Of a stretch of 37,256 bases of DNA, positions 1 through 8,009 are shown piece after piece. The notes under the pieces are model-generated. The model was not told the DNA's origin, did no database searches, and saw only the letters and a program-made list of their open reading frames with translations. The DNA is taken from positions 1 to 37,256 of IMG/VR virus record IMGVR_UViG_3300005264_000101, one strand, 5' to 3'. Each line of letters begins with the position of its first letter. Positions within the stretch are counted from its first letter, which is position 1. The stretch comes from a virus. Position numbers and translations under genes: made by a program.

Positions 1-34
1 ACTTGATAAGGCTCTTATTTTAAAAAATGGCTTT
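1..34. repeat. 34-bp direct repeat, left copy
   Basis: The first 34 bases recur perfectly at 36890-36923. After base 34 the copies diverge but share a further CGTGCCAAA block (45-53 and 36932-36940). The rest of 1-108 is AT-rich leader of the sliding-clamp gene; I see no convincing promoter in it. Because the left copy starts on base 1, the repeat may extend further left in the real genome. It is not a simple terminal redundancy, since unique sequence continues for over 300 bases beyond the right copy. Confidence 0.85.
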
Positions 35-108
35 CTAAAAATCGTGCCAAAGGTATTCACCATATGTGTATAGATAAACAAATAAAACAGATAATGAGGA
101 GCAGAAAG

Positions 109-1230
109 ATGAAATTTATAGTTGACAAAGCAGAGTTTTGTTTTTTTTTAAAACAGGCTCAATCACTAACCACGCGTCAAGCGGGCATTATGATAACGGC
201 GCATACCGACCATATTATTATTACCGCAACAAATTTAGAGACGTCTTACAGGGCTATTTGCCTATCGGATGTCCAAACCACGGGGACTGCGGTACTAAAA
301 TCAACAAAATTATTGGAGATAGTGGCCTTGTTCCCTGACGATTTTGTACCAATTGAGCGGATCAAAGGCCGCCGGGCTGGGGTTAAGATCGGCGCCGGAC
401 GAACATCACACACTCTGCTGGATATGGATATTGATGATTTTCCCGACCATGTGCGGCCCAACTGTGTCAATTTTGTGCATATAGGAGCGGACAGGCTAAA
501 ATGGATGCTCAACCTCGCCACGGCGATAAAACCGCATGCAGGCGAAAAAAGGAATTATTGTCTCTCCGCTCGGCTCGAAGCGGTTAACACTCCATATACT
601 ATGATCCGGGTATTAGCTACAGACGGCAACACTCTATCCGAGGTTAAGATCCCGGTCGGATGGAATGGCGGGCAACCATTTCAGCCGTCATTGATACCCA
701 TTGGCGGGCTTGCAGTCATTGAAAAACTCACGAGCATGAGACAAGACCGGGAACACCTCGAGTTTGGATTTATGGACAATCACCTCATAGTGCGTTTTGG
801 TTCGGAGACGGTTACTGTGCGTTTGTTGACCGGGGATTACCCCGAGGTTGAACCAATACTAAACATGAATTTTGTGTACGAAGTCGAAATCAATCGTTTG
901 AAATTTTTAGCGATTTTAAAACGAATGTCTATATTGGCCGATTCAAAAATCCAATTTACCCTCAAAAAAAACACGCTTACCATCACAACCAGCAACCTCG
1001 AGTTGGGAGATTCGGCGGAGAGTATGGAGTTATGGGACCCTGATTTTGATTTTGGTTGTGACCCACCAAACATTACACCGAGCATTACAACCTATTTTAA
1101 CCCCTCACTATTTATCAGATGTTTGACACGGTTGCACGATCAATGTATCACGTTTTGTTTTACTAATGCCAAAAGTTCGTTTTGCATTGTAGCAGATGGT
1201 TTTAAACAAATAATTATGCCGATGCACTAA
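109..1230 (+). CDS. dnaN: DNA polymerase III beta subunit (sliding clamp)
   Basis: A 373-residue protein, close to the 366 residues of E. coli beta. The N-terminus (MKFIVDKAEF) starts the first clamp domain, ATNLETSYRA fits the conserved 'ATDLE' segment, and the C-terminus (IIMPMH) fits the conserved 'MPMRL' tail. Beta dimerises into a ring around DNA and tethers the replicative polymerase. The start at 109 is chosen because GAGGAG (96-101) lies 7 bases upstream; the open frame goes back to 64 but that ATG has no good ribosome site. The gene stands between the origin-like region and the structural operon. No polymerase or clamp loader is visible here, so the clamp presumably works with host enzymes (inference). 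The family call is firm. Confidence 0.93.
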   Translation: MKFIVDKAEFCFFLKQAQSLTTRQAGIMITAHTDHIIITATNLETSYRAICLSDVQTTGTAVLKSTKLLEIVALFPDDFVPIERIKGRRAGVKIGAGRTSHTLLDMDIDDFPDHVRPNCVNFVHIGADRLKWMLNLATAIKPHAGEKRNYCLSARLEAVNTPYTMIRVLATDGNTLSEVKIPVGWNGGQPFQPSLIPIGGLAVIEKLTSMRQDREHLEFGFMDNHLIVRFGSETVTVRLLTGDYPEVEPILNMNFVYEVEINRLKFLAILKRMSILADSKIQFTLKKNTLTITTSNLELGDSAESMELWDPDFDFGCDPPNITPSITTYFNPSLFIRCLTRLHDQCITFCFTNAKSSFCIVADGFKQIIMPMH

Positions 1231-1237
1231 AAAAAAC

Positions 1238-1266
1238 TTGACATGGGTTATTAGGTGTGTTAATTT
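1238..1266 (+). promoter_or_regulatory. Sigma70-type promoter after the clamp gene
   Basis: TTGACA at 1238-1243 and TAATTT at 1261-1266 are separated by 17 bases. No gene starts before 1465, so a transcript from here would begin with about 190 bases of leader containing the hairpin at 1318-1352. It could give a short non-coding RNA or add to the downstream promoter. Confidence 0.6.
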
Positions 1267-1317
1267 AGGATTAATCATAATATTCCTCTCCCCGGTTCGT
1301 CCCGGGCTTCCGTTGTG

Positions 1318-1352
1318 CGAAGGACACGAGTCGCTCAAACTCGTGTCCTTCG
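1318..1352 (+). terminator. 14-bp perfect hairpin, probable terminator
   Basis: Perfect inverted arms 1318-1331 (CGAAGGACACGAGT) and 1339-1352 with a 7-base loop, followed by TTTGTTAT. It sits between the clamp gene and the structural operon and would end rightward transcripts from dnaN or from the 1238 promoter. The U-tract is short, so an RNA-stability or attenuator role is also possible. Confidence 0.6.
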
Positions 1353-1373
1353 TTTGTTATGCCATCAAAAAAT

Positions 1374-1389
1374 TGTTTCACGTGAAACA
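1374..1389. promoter_or_regulatory. parS: parS site 1 (ParB-binding palindrome)
   Basis: Perfect 16-bp palindrome TGTTTCACGTGAAACA, identical to the chromosomal parS consensus bound by ParB/Spo0J across most bacterial phyla. It lies 26 bases upstream of the -35 box of the structural-operon promoter, separated by an A/T tract. It is one of four identical sites in the window; no parB gene is present. Confidence 0.9.
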
Positions 1390-1415
1390 TTAAGTTTTTT
1401 TTTAAAAAAAAAGAC

Positions 1416-1444
1416 TTGACAACAACCATAACCAATATTATAGT
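1416..1444 (+). promoter_or_regulatory. Promoter of the structural operon
   Basis: TTGACA (1416-1421), a 17-base spacer and TATAGT (1439-1444), with an A/T-rich tract upstream and the first morphogenesis gene starting at 1465 behind an AGGAGG ribosome site (1452-1457). This is the likely start of the head and tail operon. The parS site just upstream suggests possible modulation by ParB (inference). Confidence 0.75.
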
Positions 1445-1464
1445 AATAATTAGGAGGTTACCAT

Positions 1465-1686
1465 ATGGCGTTTTTGACGTGGAAAATATATCACAGCAAA
1501 TTGTTAGACGCTTTATCAGACGGACCCCCGTTTGTATCCCAGTCATTAAACGGGAATAAACAAATCACATTCCAAAGTTTAAAATTAATTCAGGAGCATA
1601 TCCAATGGGCGGCACAGATGGCGGCTGATGAGACCAGCCCCGGTATGGCAAGACGCACCTTGGCCGTCAATCAGAGGAGTACATAA
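1465..1686 (+). CDS. gpW-like head-tail joining protein
   Basis: A 73-residue protein immediately before the portal gene, the place of lambda gpW (68 residues). The layout also fits gpW: a short N-terminal helix, a central basic/polar beta segment (NGNKQITFQS) and a second helix (LKLIQEHIQWAAQM). gpW binds under the portal and is needed for head completion. Strong AGGAGG ribosome site 7 bases before the ATG; the stop overlaps the portal start (TAATG). Assignment rests on size, position and pattern, as identity is low. Confidence 0.6.
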   Translation: MAFLTWKIYHSKLLDALSDGPPFVSQSLNGNKQITFQSLKLIQEHIQWAAQMAADETSPGMARRTLAVNQRST

Positions 1687-3161
1687 TGTCATTTTTATCA
1701 AAACTCCGTTCTATGTGGCCAGACCGGAGTGTTAGGCGAGATTATGCCGCCGCCCGTGATACACGGATGACAGGGGCGTGGCATCCTACAGAACAAGGCA
1801 TCAATGACATTCTACGTACCAGTAGGCGAGCCGTTAACGCCCGTGTCCGCCAATTGAGCCGTGATATGCCGCAATTTAACAGGGCTGTCAACAAAGGTGT
1901 TGAGTTTGCAGTTGGTGACGGAATCCATTTCAGTAGTAATGTCAAGGATCCGCTCACGGGTAAAAAAGATAAAAATATTTGTACCAAAATTGAGGATGCT
2001 TTTCGTTGGTGGTCTGATGAGTGCGATATTTCAGGCAAACTCCATTTACACGAGATGGTCGCCCTGACGGAGCGGCAATTTTTAGAGTGTGGGGAGTTTA
2101 TTTTAGTTAAAGACTATCTCCCCGCTCACGGACGGATCACGCCCTTAGCTATTAGGTCTGTTGAGCCTGACTGGCTGGACGAGGGGTTTAGTACGGGGTC
2201 AAAGACCTCGGATACCGCCCTCGACCAGGGGATAGAATTTGATAAAAACACAGGCCGGCCTATGTATTATCATTTCTCCTCACCCGCTGGCTGGAGCGAT
2301 TACGATATTTCAAAATCGGTTGCGGTCAAAGCCGATCGGGTTTTACACGGGTTCCAGCCACTCCGGCCAGGGCAACTGCGGGGGATATCGCCTTATGTTG
2401 CGGGCGTTTTAATGGCTCGGTCATTTCACGAGTTGCTAGGCAACGAGCTGGACGGAAGCGCGATGGCATCCAAGTGGTTGGCTTTTATTACAAAATCCGA
2501 TCCTCTCCGTGCACAAATGGGATTTGGGAAAAACGCCGACGGGGATAGGATTGAGGAGTTACAGAATGGGATCATAGAGTATATTAACCACGGGGAGACG
2601 GTAAACCTATCTTCACCGAACCGCCCAGGAGACAATTTTCATGCGTTTGCAAAACTATTAAATCAACTGTTCGCCTTAGCTACTGACACCCCATATGAGT
2701 TACTAACAGAGGACTATTCTGGGCTTAATTATACCGTTTTAAGAGCCAAACGGAATGACCATGAGCATGCCCTGCGGGTGAAATGGGCACGACTTATCCG
2801 TCACCAATACCAGCCATTGTTTAATTGGTTTCTGGACGATGCTGTTTTACATGGGCGGTTATATTTACCTAATTATTTTGACAATCCATATTTGTATAGA
2901 GCGGCTAAATGGCAACCTCCGGGGATGGCTCCGATTGACCCACTCCGGGAAGCTAAAGCAGCCGCTGAAAACATTGCAAACGGATTAATGTCTCCGCAAC
3001 GGATAACGGCGGCGCGGGGAATTGAGTTGGAAGACATTTATGAGGAGATCAGGGAGGCGGAGGACATGCGCGACAAAAAAGGGATTGTGCTGGGTCACCC
3101 AGATGTCTCAATGAATACAGCACCCAACGAAATTGAGAAAAAAATAGGAGCTTCAAAATGA
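1686..3161 (+). CDS. Portal protein, lambda gpB family
   Basis: A 491-residue protein of the lambda-type portal family. Family features include an N-terminal basic segment with many arginines, the block 'MPQFNRAVNKGVEFAVGDGI' (residues about 59-78), and near residues 345-352 the segment YSGLNYTVLRAKR, corresponding to the conserved 'ySs.R' region of these portals. Portals form the dodecameric ring at one vertex through which DNA is packaged and to which the tail attaches. Translation is coupled on both sides: TAATG overlap with the gpW-like gene and ATGA overlap with the protease-capsid gene. Confidence 0.9.
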   Translation: MSFLSKLRSMWPDRSVRRDYAAARDTRMTGAWHPTEQGINDILRTSRRAVNARVRQLSRDMPQFNRAVNKGVEFAVGDGIHFSSNVKDPLTGKKDKNICTKIEDAFRWWSDECDISGKLHLHEMVALTERQFLECGEFILVKDYLPAHGRITPLAIRSVEPDWLDEGFSTGSKTSDTALDQGIEFDKNTGRPMYYHFSSPAGWSDYDISKSVAVKADRVLHGFQPLRPGQLRGISPYVAGVLMARSFHELLGNELDGSAMASKWLAFITKSDPLRAQMGFGKNADGDRIEELQNGIIEYINHGETVNLSSPNRPGDNFHAFAKLLNQLFALATDTPYELLTEDYSGLNYTVLRAKRNDHEHALRVKWARLIRHQYQPLFNWFLDDAVLHGRLYLPNYFDNPYLYRAAKWQPPGMAPIDPLREAKAAAENIANGLMSPQRITAARGIELEDIYEEIREAEDMRDKKGIVLGHPDVSMNTAPNEIEKKIGASK

Positions 3162-5074
3162 TGATTTACAGAGCGGCAGAAATTACAAAAACGGTAGAAG
3201 GCGATAACCGGACAATAGAAGTGGTGGCGGCGACCGAGGACGGGGTTGCCGTCAATGGTTGGCATGAGTATTTACAGATGTCTGGTGTCCAGTTGCCAGC
3301 CGACAGGCAGGTTCCGCTGTTAGATACCCATAGGCGGGAGGGTATAGGTTCAATCAGGGGTTCCGCCCGCAATTTGAGGGTGGAAAACAACGAGCTGTTA
3401 GCAACCGTGCATTTTGACAAAACGGCGGAGATGGAATTTTCCAAATACAAAGATGGACACGCTACTGATTTTTCAGTCGGGCTTAACTACATCGAGCGGA
3501 CCCCAGTCCCCGCTGGCAAAACAGATATTATAAATGGTGTGTCGTATACAGGACCGGCGATTGTCCACACAAAATGGATATTACGTGAGTTGTCAATGGC
3601 ACCTATTGGAGCGGATGAGTCGGCAAAAATTCGCCGGACAATGCAAACATTTTTAACAGGTGGAGGAGGAGTTATGTCAGACAAAAAAGATGACAAAAAA
3701 ACAATGGTTCGCCAATGGATGGAGGGCGAGGGGTTACCGGTGGATGCAGATGACGCAACAGAATTAGAATTCATGCGCAATAGAAGTGCCCTTGATCCCG
3801 AGCGGGTTGAGCGGGCGGCTAACGATGAGCGGCTAAGGATTGTGGGGATCAACTCATTGATTGACAAATACGGAGACGGTTCTGAACCATATTCGAGACT
3901 CAGGGCGGCGGCTATAGATGATGGCAGTTCAGTTGACCAAGTTCGCCTTCAGGTCGACAAAATTTTTGACCGCACACCGAGCGGCCTTGATTTCCACGGG
4001 GTGGATGTCATAACTCACGGCGAGGATTCCTCTGATAAATTCACACGGGCGGCACGAGATGGCCTTCTGCTACGGGCTGGGGTCGACATCAAAAAACCAG
4101 TTCCTGGGGCAACTGATTTAAGGGGTTTTTCCCTGCAGGAATTGTGCCGAGAAAAACTACGGAGTACCAATCAGTCGGTTGGCGGTAACTTTGTCAAACG
4201 GGCTATGTCCACTGATGATTTCCCGGCTCTTTTTGCAAATGTTGCTAATAAAACAATGCTAAAAACATATCAGGAGCGAGAGCCAAACTGCTGGAATTTT
4301 TGTACCAAAGGAACGGTTTCGAACTTTTTAACCCAAACGGGAATTCGTTTGAGTGCCTTCCCCGAGCCGAGGGAGGTTAAAGAAGGCGTGCCTTATAAGC
4401 GGATTTCGTTATCTGATGGCAAAGAGGAGCTTTATATCTCCTCATTCGGGGAAATAATTCCGTTTACGTTCCAGGCTATGAAAAATGACTCTTTACGGGC
4501 TTTGACCGATACATCCGTCAAAATTGGCAATATGTTTGCACGGCTAATCAATACTATAGGATACGCTCCATTGGTGAACAATCCTGTTATGGGAGACGGA
4601 GTGCCTTTATTCCACGCTTCCCACGGGAACTTAGCTACAGGAGCGGATGCCGCCCCGCCAAGCCTTTCTACACTCACGGCTGGAATTGAAGCAATGGGCG
4701 GGCAGACGGACATTAGCGACAATGCCGAGATTGACATCAACCCTAATCAAATTATCGCTCCAAAAACTTTATTCGGGACAATTGCGCCGTTACTAACCTC
4801 GACCCATTTTGCAGACTCAGCGGCGGATACCACCCGAGATAACTATCTGAAGGGATATTTTGACACTATTACATACAGCCGCAAACTAACAGGTGATGCG
4901 TGGTTTTTGTGTGATGGTAAACCGATTGAAATTGCATTTTTGGACGGGGTTTCAACTCCCAAAGTCGAACAAAAATCAGGCTGGGATGTTGACGGGATGG
5001 AGTGGAGGGTATCCATGCACCTGGGGTCAAAATGTTGGGATTGGTTACCTATTTACAAAAATCCAGGGGCATAA
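3158..5074 (+). CDS. Prohead protease - major capsid protein fusion
   Basis: 638 residues in three parts. Residues 1 to about 165 resemble caudoviral prohead serine proteases: DTH (His58) after a hydrophobic strand and DFSVG (Ser106) are the likely catalytic residues. Residues about 172-300 are charged and probably helical, like a scaffold or delta domain. Residues about 330-638 resemble HK97-fold major capsid proteins (MVP block FPALFANVANKTMLKTYQE; GVPLFHASHGN near 480-490). Protease-capsid fusions are known in phages. Start at 3158 overlaps the portal stop. A strong internal start at 3674 would yield capsid without protease. Confidence 0.88.
   Translation: MMIYRAAEITKTVEGDNRTIEVVAATEDGVAVNGWHEYLQMSGVQLPADRQVPLLDTHRREGIGSIRGSARNLRVENNELLATVHFDKTAEMEFSKYKDGHATDFSVGLNYIERTPVPAGKTDIINGVSYTGPAIVHTKWILRELSMAPIGADESAKIRRTMQTFLTGGGGVMSDKKDDKKTMVRQWMEGEGLPVDADDATELEFMRNRSALDPERVERAANDERLRIVGINSLIDKYGDGSEPYSRLRAAAIDDGSSVDQVRLQVDKIFDRTPSGLDFHGVDVITHGEDSSDKFTRAARDGLLLRAGVDIKKPVPGATDLRGFSLQELCREKLRSTNQSVGGNFVKRAMSTDDFPALFANVANKTMLKTYQEREPNCWNFCTKGTVSNFLTQTGIRLSAFPEPREVKEGVPYKRISLSDGKEELYISSFGEIIPFTFQAMKNDSLRALTDTSVKIGNMFARLINTIGYAPLVNNPVMGDGVPLFHASHGNLATGADAAPPSLSTLTAGIEAMGGQTDISDNAEIDINPNQIIAPKTLFGTIAPLLTSTHFADSAADTTRDNYLKGYFDTITYSRKLTGDAWFLCDGKPIEIAFLDGVSTPKVEQKSGWDVDGMEWRVSMHLGSKCWDWLPIYKNPGA
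3674..5074 (+). CDS. Internal in-frame start: protease-free capsid form
   Basis: An ATG at 3674 in the same frame as the fusion gene is preceded by GGAGGAGGAG (3662-3671), one of the best ribosome sites in the window. It would give a 466-residue product beginning MSDKKDDKK, that is, scaffold-like segment plus major capsid protein. The principle is known from lambda C/Nu3, where an in-frame internal start makes the scaffold. This would supply many capsid subunits per protease copy. Inference from the sequence; not proven. Confidence 0.6.
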   Translation: MSDKKDDKKTMVRQWMEGEGLPVDADDATELEFMRNRSALDPERVERAANDERLRIVGINSLIDKYGDGSEPYSRLRAAAIDDGSSVDQVRLQVDKIFDRTPSGLDFHGVDVITHGEDSSDKFTRAARDGLLLRAGVDIKKPVPGATDLRGFSLQELCREKLRSTNQSVGGNFVKRAMSTDDFPALFANVANKTMLKTYQEREPNCWNFCTKGTVSNFLTQTGIRLSAFPEPREVKEGVPYKRISLSDGKEELYISSFGEIIPFTFQAMKNDSLRALTDTSVKIGNMFARLINTIGYAPLVNNPVMGDGVPLFHASHGNLATGADAAPPSLSTLTAGIEAMGGQTDISDNAEIDINPNQIIAPKTLFGTIAPLLTSTHFADSAADTTRDNYLKGYFDTITYSRKLTGDAWFLCDGKPIEIAFLDGVSTPKVEQKSGWDVDGMEWRVSMHLGSKCWDWLPIYKNPGA

Positions 5075-5077
5075 AAA

Positions 5078-5093
5078 TGTTTCACGTGAAACA
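5078..5093. promoter_or_regulatory. parS: parS site 2
   Basis: Perfect TGTTTCACGTGAAACA in the 48-base gap between the capsid stop (5074) and the decoration gene (5123), so it does not disturb a coding frame. Identical to the other three sites in the window. Confidence 0.9.
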
Positions 5094-5122
5094 ATATTTT
5101 TTAATAGAAGGGGGAGAAAAAA

Positions 5123-5512
5123 ATGAAAACAGCACCTTTAGAACCAAAACAAACTCAGGCTTGGTTTGAGTATGATTTTGCAGTTAATGGCGGAGCGGTT
5201 GGAACAGTCAATCTACCCGTTGCGATACCTGTGGGTTCCATAATCCGCCATGTCTATATTGATGTTATAACTACATTAACATCGGCAGGGTCGGCGACTG
5301 TTGCCCTCGGCATTGTTGCCGCAGGCGATACGAGGGCGGCAACAGCAATAGCCAGCCTGACCGCCGGTAGCCTATTAGATGGCATCCCAGACGGAACGGC
5401 ATCTACGATGCTCCGGACAACAGCGGCTTCTGGTTTAATTGTTACAATTGCTGTGGCTGATTTAACTGCTGGTCAGTTTAGAGTTGTTGTTGATTACGAT
5501 ACAATAGAGTAG
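5123..5512 (+). CDS. Probable capsid decoration or head-fibre protein
   Basis: 129 residues, rich in Ala, Thr, Gly and Val, predicted mostly beta: alternating segments such as GTVNLPVAIPVGSIIRHVYI and a C-terminal GQFRVVVDYDTIE. Directly after the major capsid gene, the position of lambda gpD or gpFI. Ribosome site GGGGGAG before a run of A. No transmembrane or signal segment. I do not recognise a named family; decoration or head fibre is inferred from position, size and composition. Confidence 0.55.
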   Translation: MKTAPLEPKQTQAWFEYDFAVNGGAVGTVNLPVAIPVGSIIRHVYIDVITTLTSAGSATVALGIVAAGDTRAATAIASLTAGSLLDGIPDGTASTMLRTTAASGLIVTIAVADLTAGQFRVVVDYDTIE

Positions 5513-5515
5513 CCG

Positions 5516-5893
5516 ATGCCTTTAACCGTGGCGGAAAATTTAATAGTTGACGTGTTTGCAACACATCTCAGCATGTGGGGTGTTGACGCAATATTCACAA
5601 CCTCGACCCCGCCTGGCGGGTCGTACCCATTGCGGGTTTGGCTGGAGCGTGATATTGACTATCAAATTTCTGGGTACGAAACTGAGACGTGGGAAAAAAG
5701 AACAAAAATTACTTACCGGCCAGCGGATTTGATTACTATAGCTCCTGAAAATCCGTTGGACATTAACGATCCTCCCAATCCTGTGCCAGGCGATACATTT
5801 GCGATTGCAGGGCGCGGGCTTTTTGAAATCGTTTCTGTCGAACAGGCGGATTGGCTAAAAATTGAGGTTTGGGTTCTACCGGTGGTGCCATAA
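5516..5893 (+). CDS. Head-tail joining protein, FII-like
   Basis: 125 residues in the lambda gpFII position. Late segments GDTFAIAGRGLFEIVSVEQADW and a hydrophobic C-terminus fit the small beta-barrel head-tail attachment proteins, which describe an oxidised or 'defined' coordinate followed by a strand pair. These proteins cap the portal/gpW complex and form the site to which the tail docks. The start is 3 bases after the preceding stop and the stop overlaps the next ATG (TAATG). Family call is tentative; role is supported by gene order. Confidence 0.5.
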   Translation: MPLTVAENLIVDVFATHLSMWGVDAIFTTSTPPGGSYPLRVWLERDIDYQISGYETETWEKRTKITYRPADLITIAPENPLDINDPPNPVPGDTFAIAGRGLFEIVSVEQADWLKIEVWVLPVVP

Positions 5894-6516
5894 TGGTAAA
5901 CAGGGGATTAGAGATTAATTTGTCTGATGTTGATATGCACGAGATTGAAGCTCTCCTGAGTCGATTTTCAAACTCTCAAAAATTAATGGCAAGGGCCATA
6001 AACCGTACAATGCTGAGTGTCCAGACAAAAACTGTTAAAAAAATTGGGGAGGAGTTAGCAATTAAACCACCTAACAGTAGTCCCGCTAAACGGATTAAGC
6101 GTGATTTTAAAATGGTTAAAGCCACAGCACGGCGGGACACAGAAGCTTCTTTGTCCGCCACCGGTAAACCGTTGCCGCTCTCCAATTTTAGCCCGGTACA
6201 GGTTTTGTCTGGTGTTAGAGTTAAGATAAAAAAATCGGGTGGTAGAAAGGTCATCAAAGGCGGTTTTTTGGCTAAACCTGCTGGGAGCGGTACTAAAAAT
6301 GTTTTTATGCGGAGATATCGGCGGGACCATCTGCCAAAGCCTGTGAGACCTAACAGAAAATATCCCCACCGGCTACCTGTTTTGTTTTTGAGCGGACCGA
6401 GAATAGAAGATATTTACGCACGCCATTTCCCCGAGATTACTGCTGATGCCGGGGATATATTTATGACGAAATTGAGGGCGGTTGTTGAGGATGAAATTTT
6501 AAGAAATAATTCATAA
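5893..6516 (+). CDS. Minor tail protein Z-like (tail completion)
   Basis: 207 residues, strongly basic, with an N-terminal segment (LLSRFSNSQKLMARAINRTMLSVQTKTVKKI) typical of lambda gpZ-type proteins, and a C-terminal segment RIEDIYARHFPEI. gpZ-family proteins act at the head-proximal end of the tail. I place the start at 5893, where ATG overlaps the previous stop, and not at the upstream in-frame ATG at 5869, which lies inside the previous gene. Neighbours on both sides are head-tail genes, in agreement. Confidence 0.75.
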   Translation: MVNRGLEINLSDVDMHEIEALLSRFSNSQKLMARAINRTMLSVQTKTVKKIGEELAIKPPNSSPAKRIKRDFKMVKATARRDTEASLSATGKPLPLSNFSPVQVLSGVRVKIKKSGGRKVIKGGFLAKPAGSGTKNVFMRRYRRDHLPKPVRPNRKYPHRLPVLFLSGPRIEDIYARHFPEITADAGDIFMTKLRAVVEDEILRNNS

Positions 6517-6528
6517 AGGAGAAAAAAA

Positions 6529-7533
6529 ATGTCGGATAAAATGTTACGGTATCAAGCCGGGGAGACCATCGCTGGGATGGCAGAGCTAACTGATTCGGGG
6601 GATCAACAGAGTTTCAACTCCGTGGCGGAGCGGTGGTGTATGAACGGGGACTATAAACCTGTGATTGTTGCCAATGGAATTTTGACGGGCGGGCGAGTTT
6701 TTGAGCCTGTGAGCGGGTCTGATGATGTTGTTGACTATAAGGCCCTGACACTAAACCTAAACGGGGTCGAGGGCGTAGCAGTTAGTGCCGGTACAGATGA
6801 GCCCATAACCCGTGGTGGCGGAGCGTCCACGCAATATATTATCAATGCCCTGACAATCACAGCGGCTGGCGCTGTGGCGGTAGTAGTTGGGACAGGAGCG
6901 GCATCCTCATTTTCAGAGACGATTGGTGCGGCAGGCGGCCCACCATACATTCCGGTTGATTCGGTCATGTTTGCCCAAGTGCGTTTGAGTAGTTCCGTTT
7001 CTGCGGCGATCACATCGGATGAGATTTTCATGACACCTGGCCCGCACAAGGAAATGGGTAATAATCCGTCAGTCTCTATTGTCCCGTACAGGGTAGAAGA
7101 GGGCGCCTTAACCTATGCTGGCGTTGACTTTGCGCAAAATTTACCCAAAATCCATACTGGCAATTTGCCTAAAAAAACTTACGCTCAATTTTATACACCG
7201 TCAATGATCGAACTTCAGGATGCCTACGATTTTAAGGGCTCGTTGGAAAGTTCGTCTTTGAATTCGAAAGAGACTTATACCGGCACGAAGGGTAGCCGGA
7301 GCACAACACTAAACGCCGGGAGTTTCAAATTCCTGCCTAACAATCTCGGCGATAATATTTATTTCCGAATGGGCCAAAACCTATATTTTGAGTACTACGA
7401 TGATCGTAACAGCGACCAATATATTTTGACCCAGGGTTATGCAGACGAAGACACTACATATCCGGCGAAAGACATCACCGAGACAAGCGTTAACCTTGTC
7501 TCCGAACGCAGAAGCGAAAGGATTATAGCCTAA
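6529..7533 (+). CDS. Major tail (tube) protein
   Basis: 334 residues, beta-rich, between the Z-like gene and the G-type chaperone gene, which is the lambda gpV position. Ribosome site AAAGGAG before a run of A. The N-terminus (MSDKMLRYQAGETIAGMAELTDSG) and the middle repeated Ala/Val/Thr strands (TITAAGAVAVVVGTGA) suit a tube protein with an added domain; it is longer than lambda gpV (246). Stop overlaps the next ATG. The exact family is not recognised, so the name rests on order and size. Confidence 0.6.
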   Translation: MSDKMLRYQAGETIAGMAELTDSGDQQSFNSVAERWCMNGDYKPVIVANGILTGGRVFEPVSGSDDVVDYKALTLNLNGVEGVAVSAGTDEPITRGGGASTQYIINALTITAAGAVAVVVGTGAASSFSETIGAAGGPPYIPVDSVMFAQVRLSSSVSAAITSDEIFMTPGPHKEMGNNPSVSIVPYRVEEGALTYAGVDFAQNLPKIHTGNLPKKTYAQFYTPSMIELQDAYDFKGSLESSSLNSKETYTGTKGSRSTTLNAGSFKFLPNNLGDNIYFRMGQNLYFEYYDDRNSDQYILTQGYADEDTTYPAKDITETSVNLVSERRSERIIA

Positions 7534-8009
7534 TGGACACAACATTATTTATGACTACAAAATTTACGGAGCGGAAGGTTTTTTGTCCGCTCCCGAAGTT
7601 GAAACATTTTTTCACTGATGGTGCTCTCGCGGGGTTTACGTTGAAAAATTTAACCTCGGCGGAATGGTATAAATGTCAGGAAGCCGTAGGCAGAAACCGG
7701 AATATTTTGGAACTAATCGGAAATCTTGCGAAGGCATCCACCGCTCCAGGCGAGATGGTTTCTGCTATTAGCGATTTTGTTGCTGATGATAAAACCCTGC
7801 CAGATGATTTTGTTTTAAACCTAAATTTATTCGTTTACGGGGTTGCGGAACCAAAAGTGGATCATGAATTCGCCAAAAAGTTTGCAAAAAATTTTCCGAT
7901 GGATTTTACCGCCGTCACTAACAAAATTTTTGGCTTATGCGGGGAAGGAGCGGAAGTAAAAAAAAAGCCCTCCTCCTCTGGGGTCGCTCCGAAATCAGAA
8001 ACGCCTTAA
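7533..8009 (+). CDS. Tail assembly chaperone, gpG-like (zero-frame product)
   Basis: 158 residues, mostly helical, immediately upstream of the tape measure gene: the position of lambda G. Such proteins coat the tape measure during tail assembly and are absent from the virion. The last 13 residues (PSSSGVAPKSETP) lie beyond a slippery site; a minority of ribosomes would instead shift -1 there. Start overlaps the tail-tube stop (TAATG). Confidence 0.8.
   Translation: MDTTLFMTTKFTERKVFCPLPKLKHFFTDGALAGFTLKNLTSAEWYKCQEAVGRNRNILELIGNLAKASTAPGEMVSAISDFVADDKTLPDDFVLNLNLFVYGVAEPKVDHEFAKKFAKNFPMDFTAVTNKIFGLCGEGAEVKKKPSSSGVAPKSETP

Noticed and set aside
4893-5126. 77-codon frame overlapping the capsid gene end and parS site 2
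   Set aside because: It overlaps the well-supported capsid frame and reads through parS.
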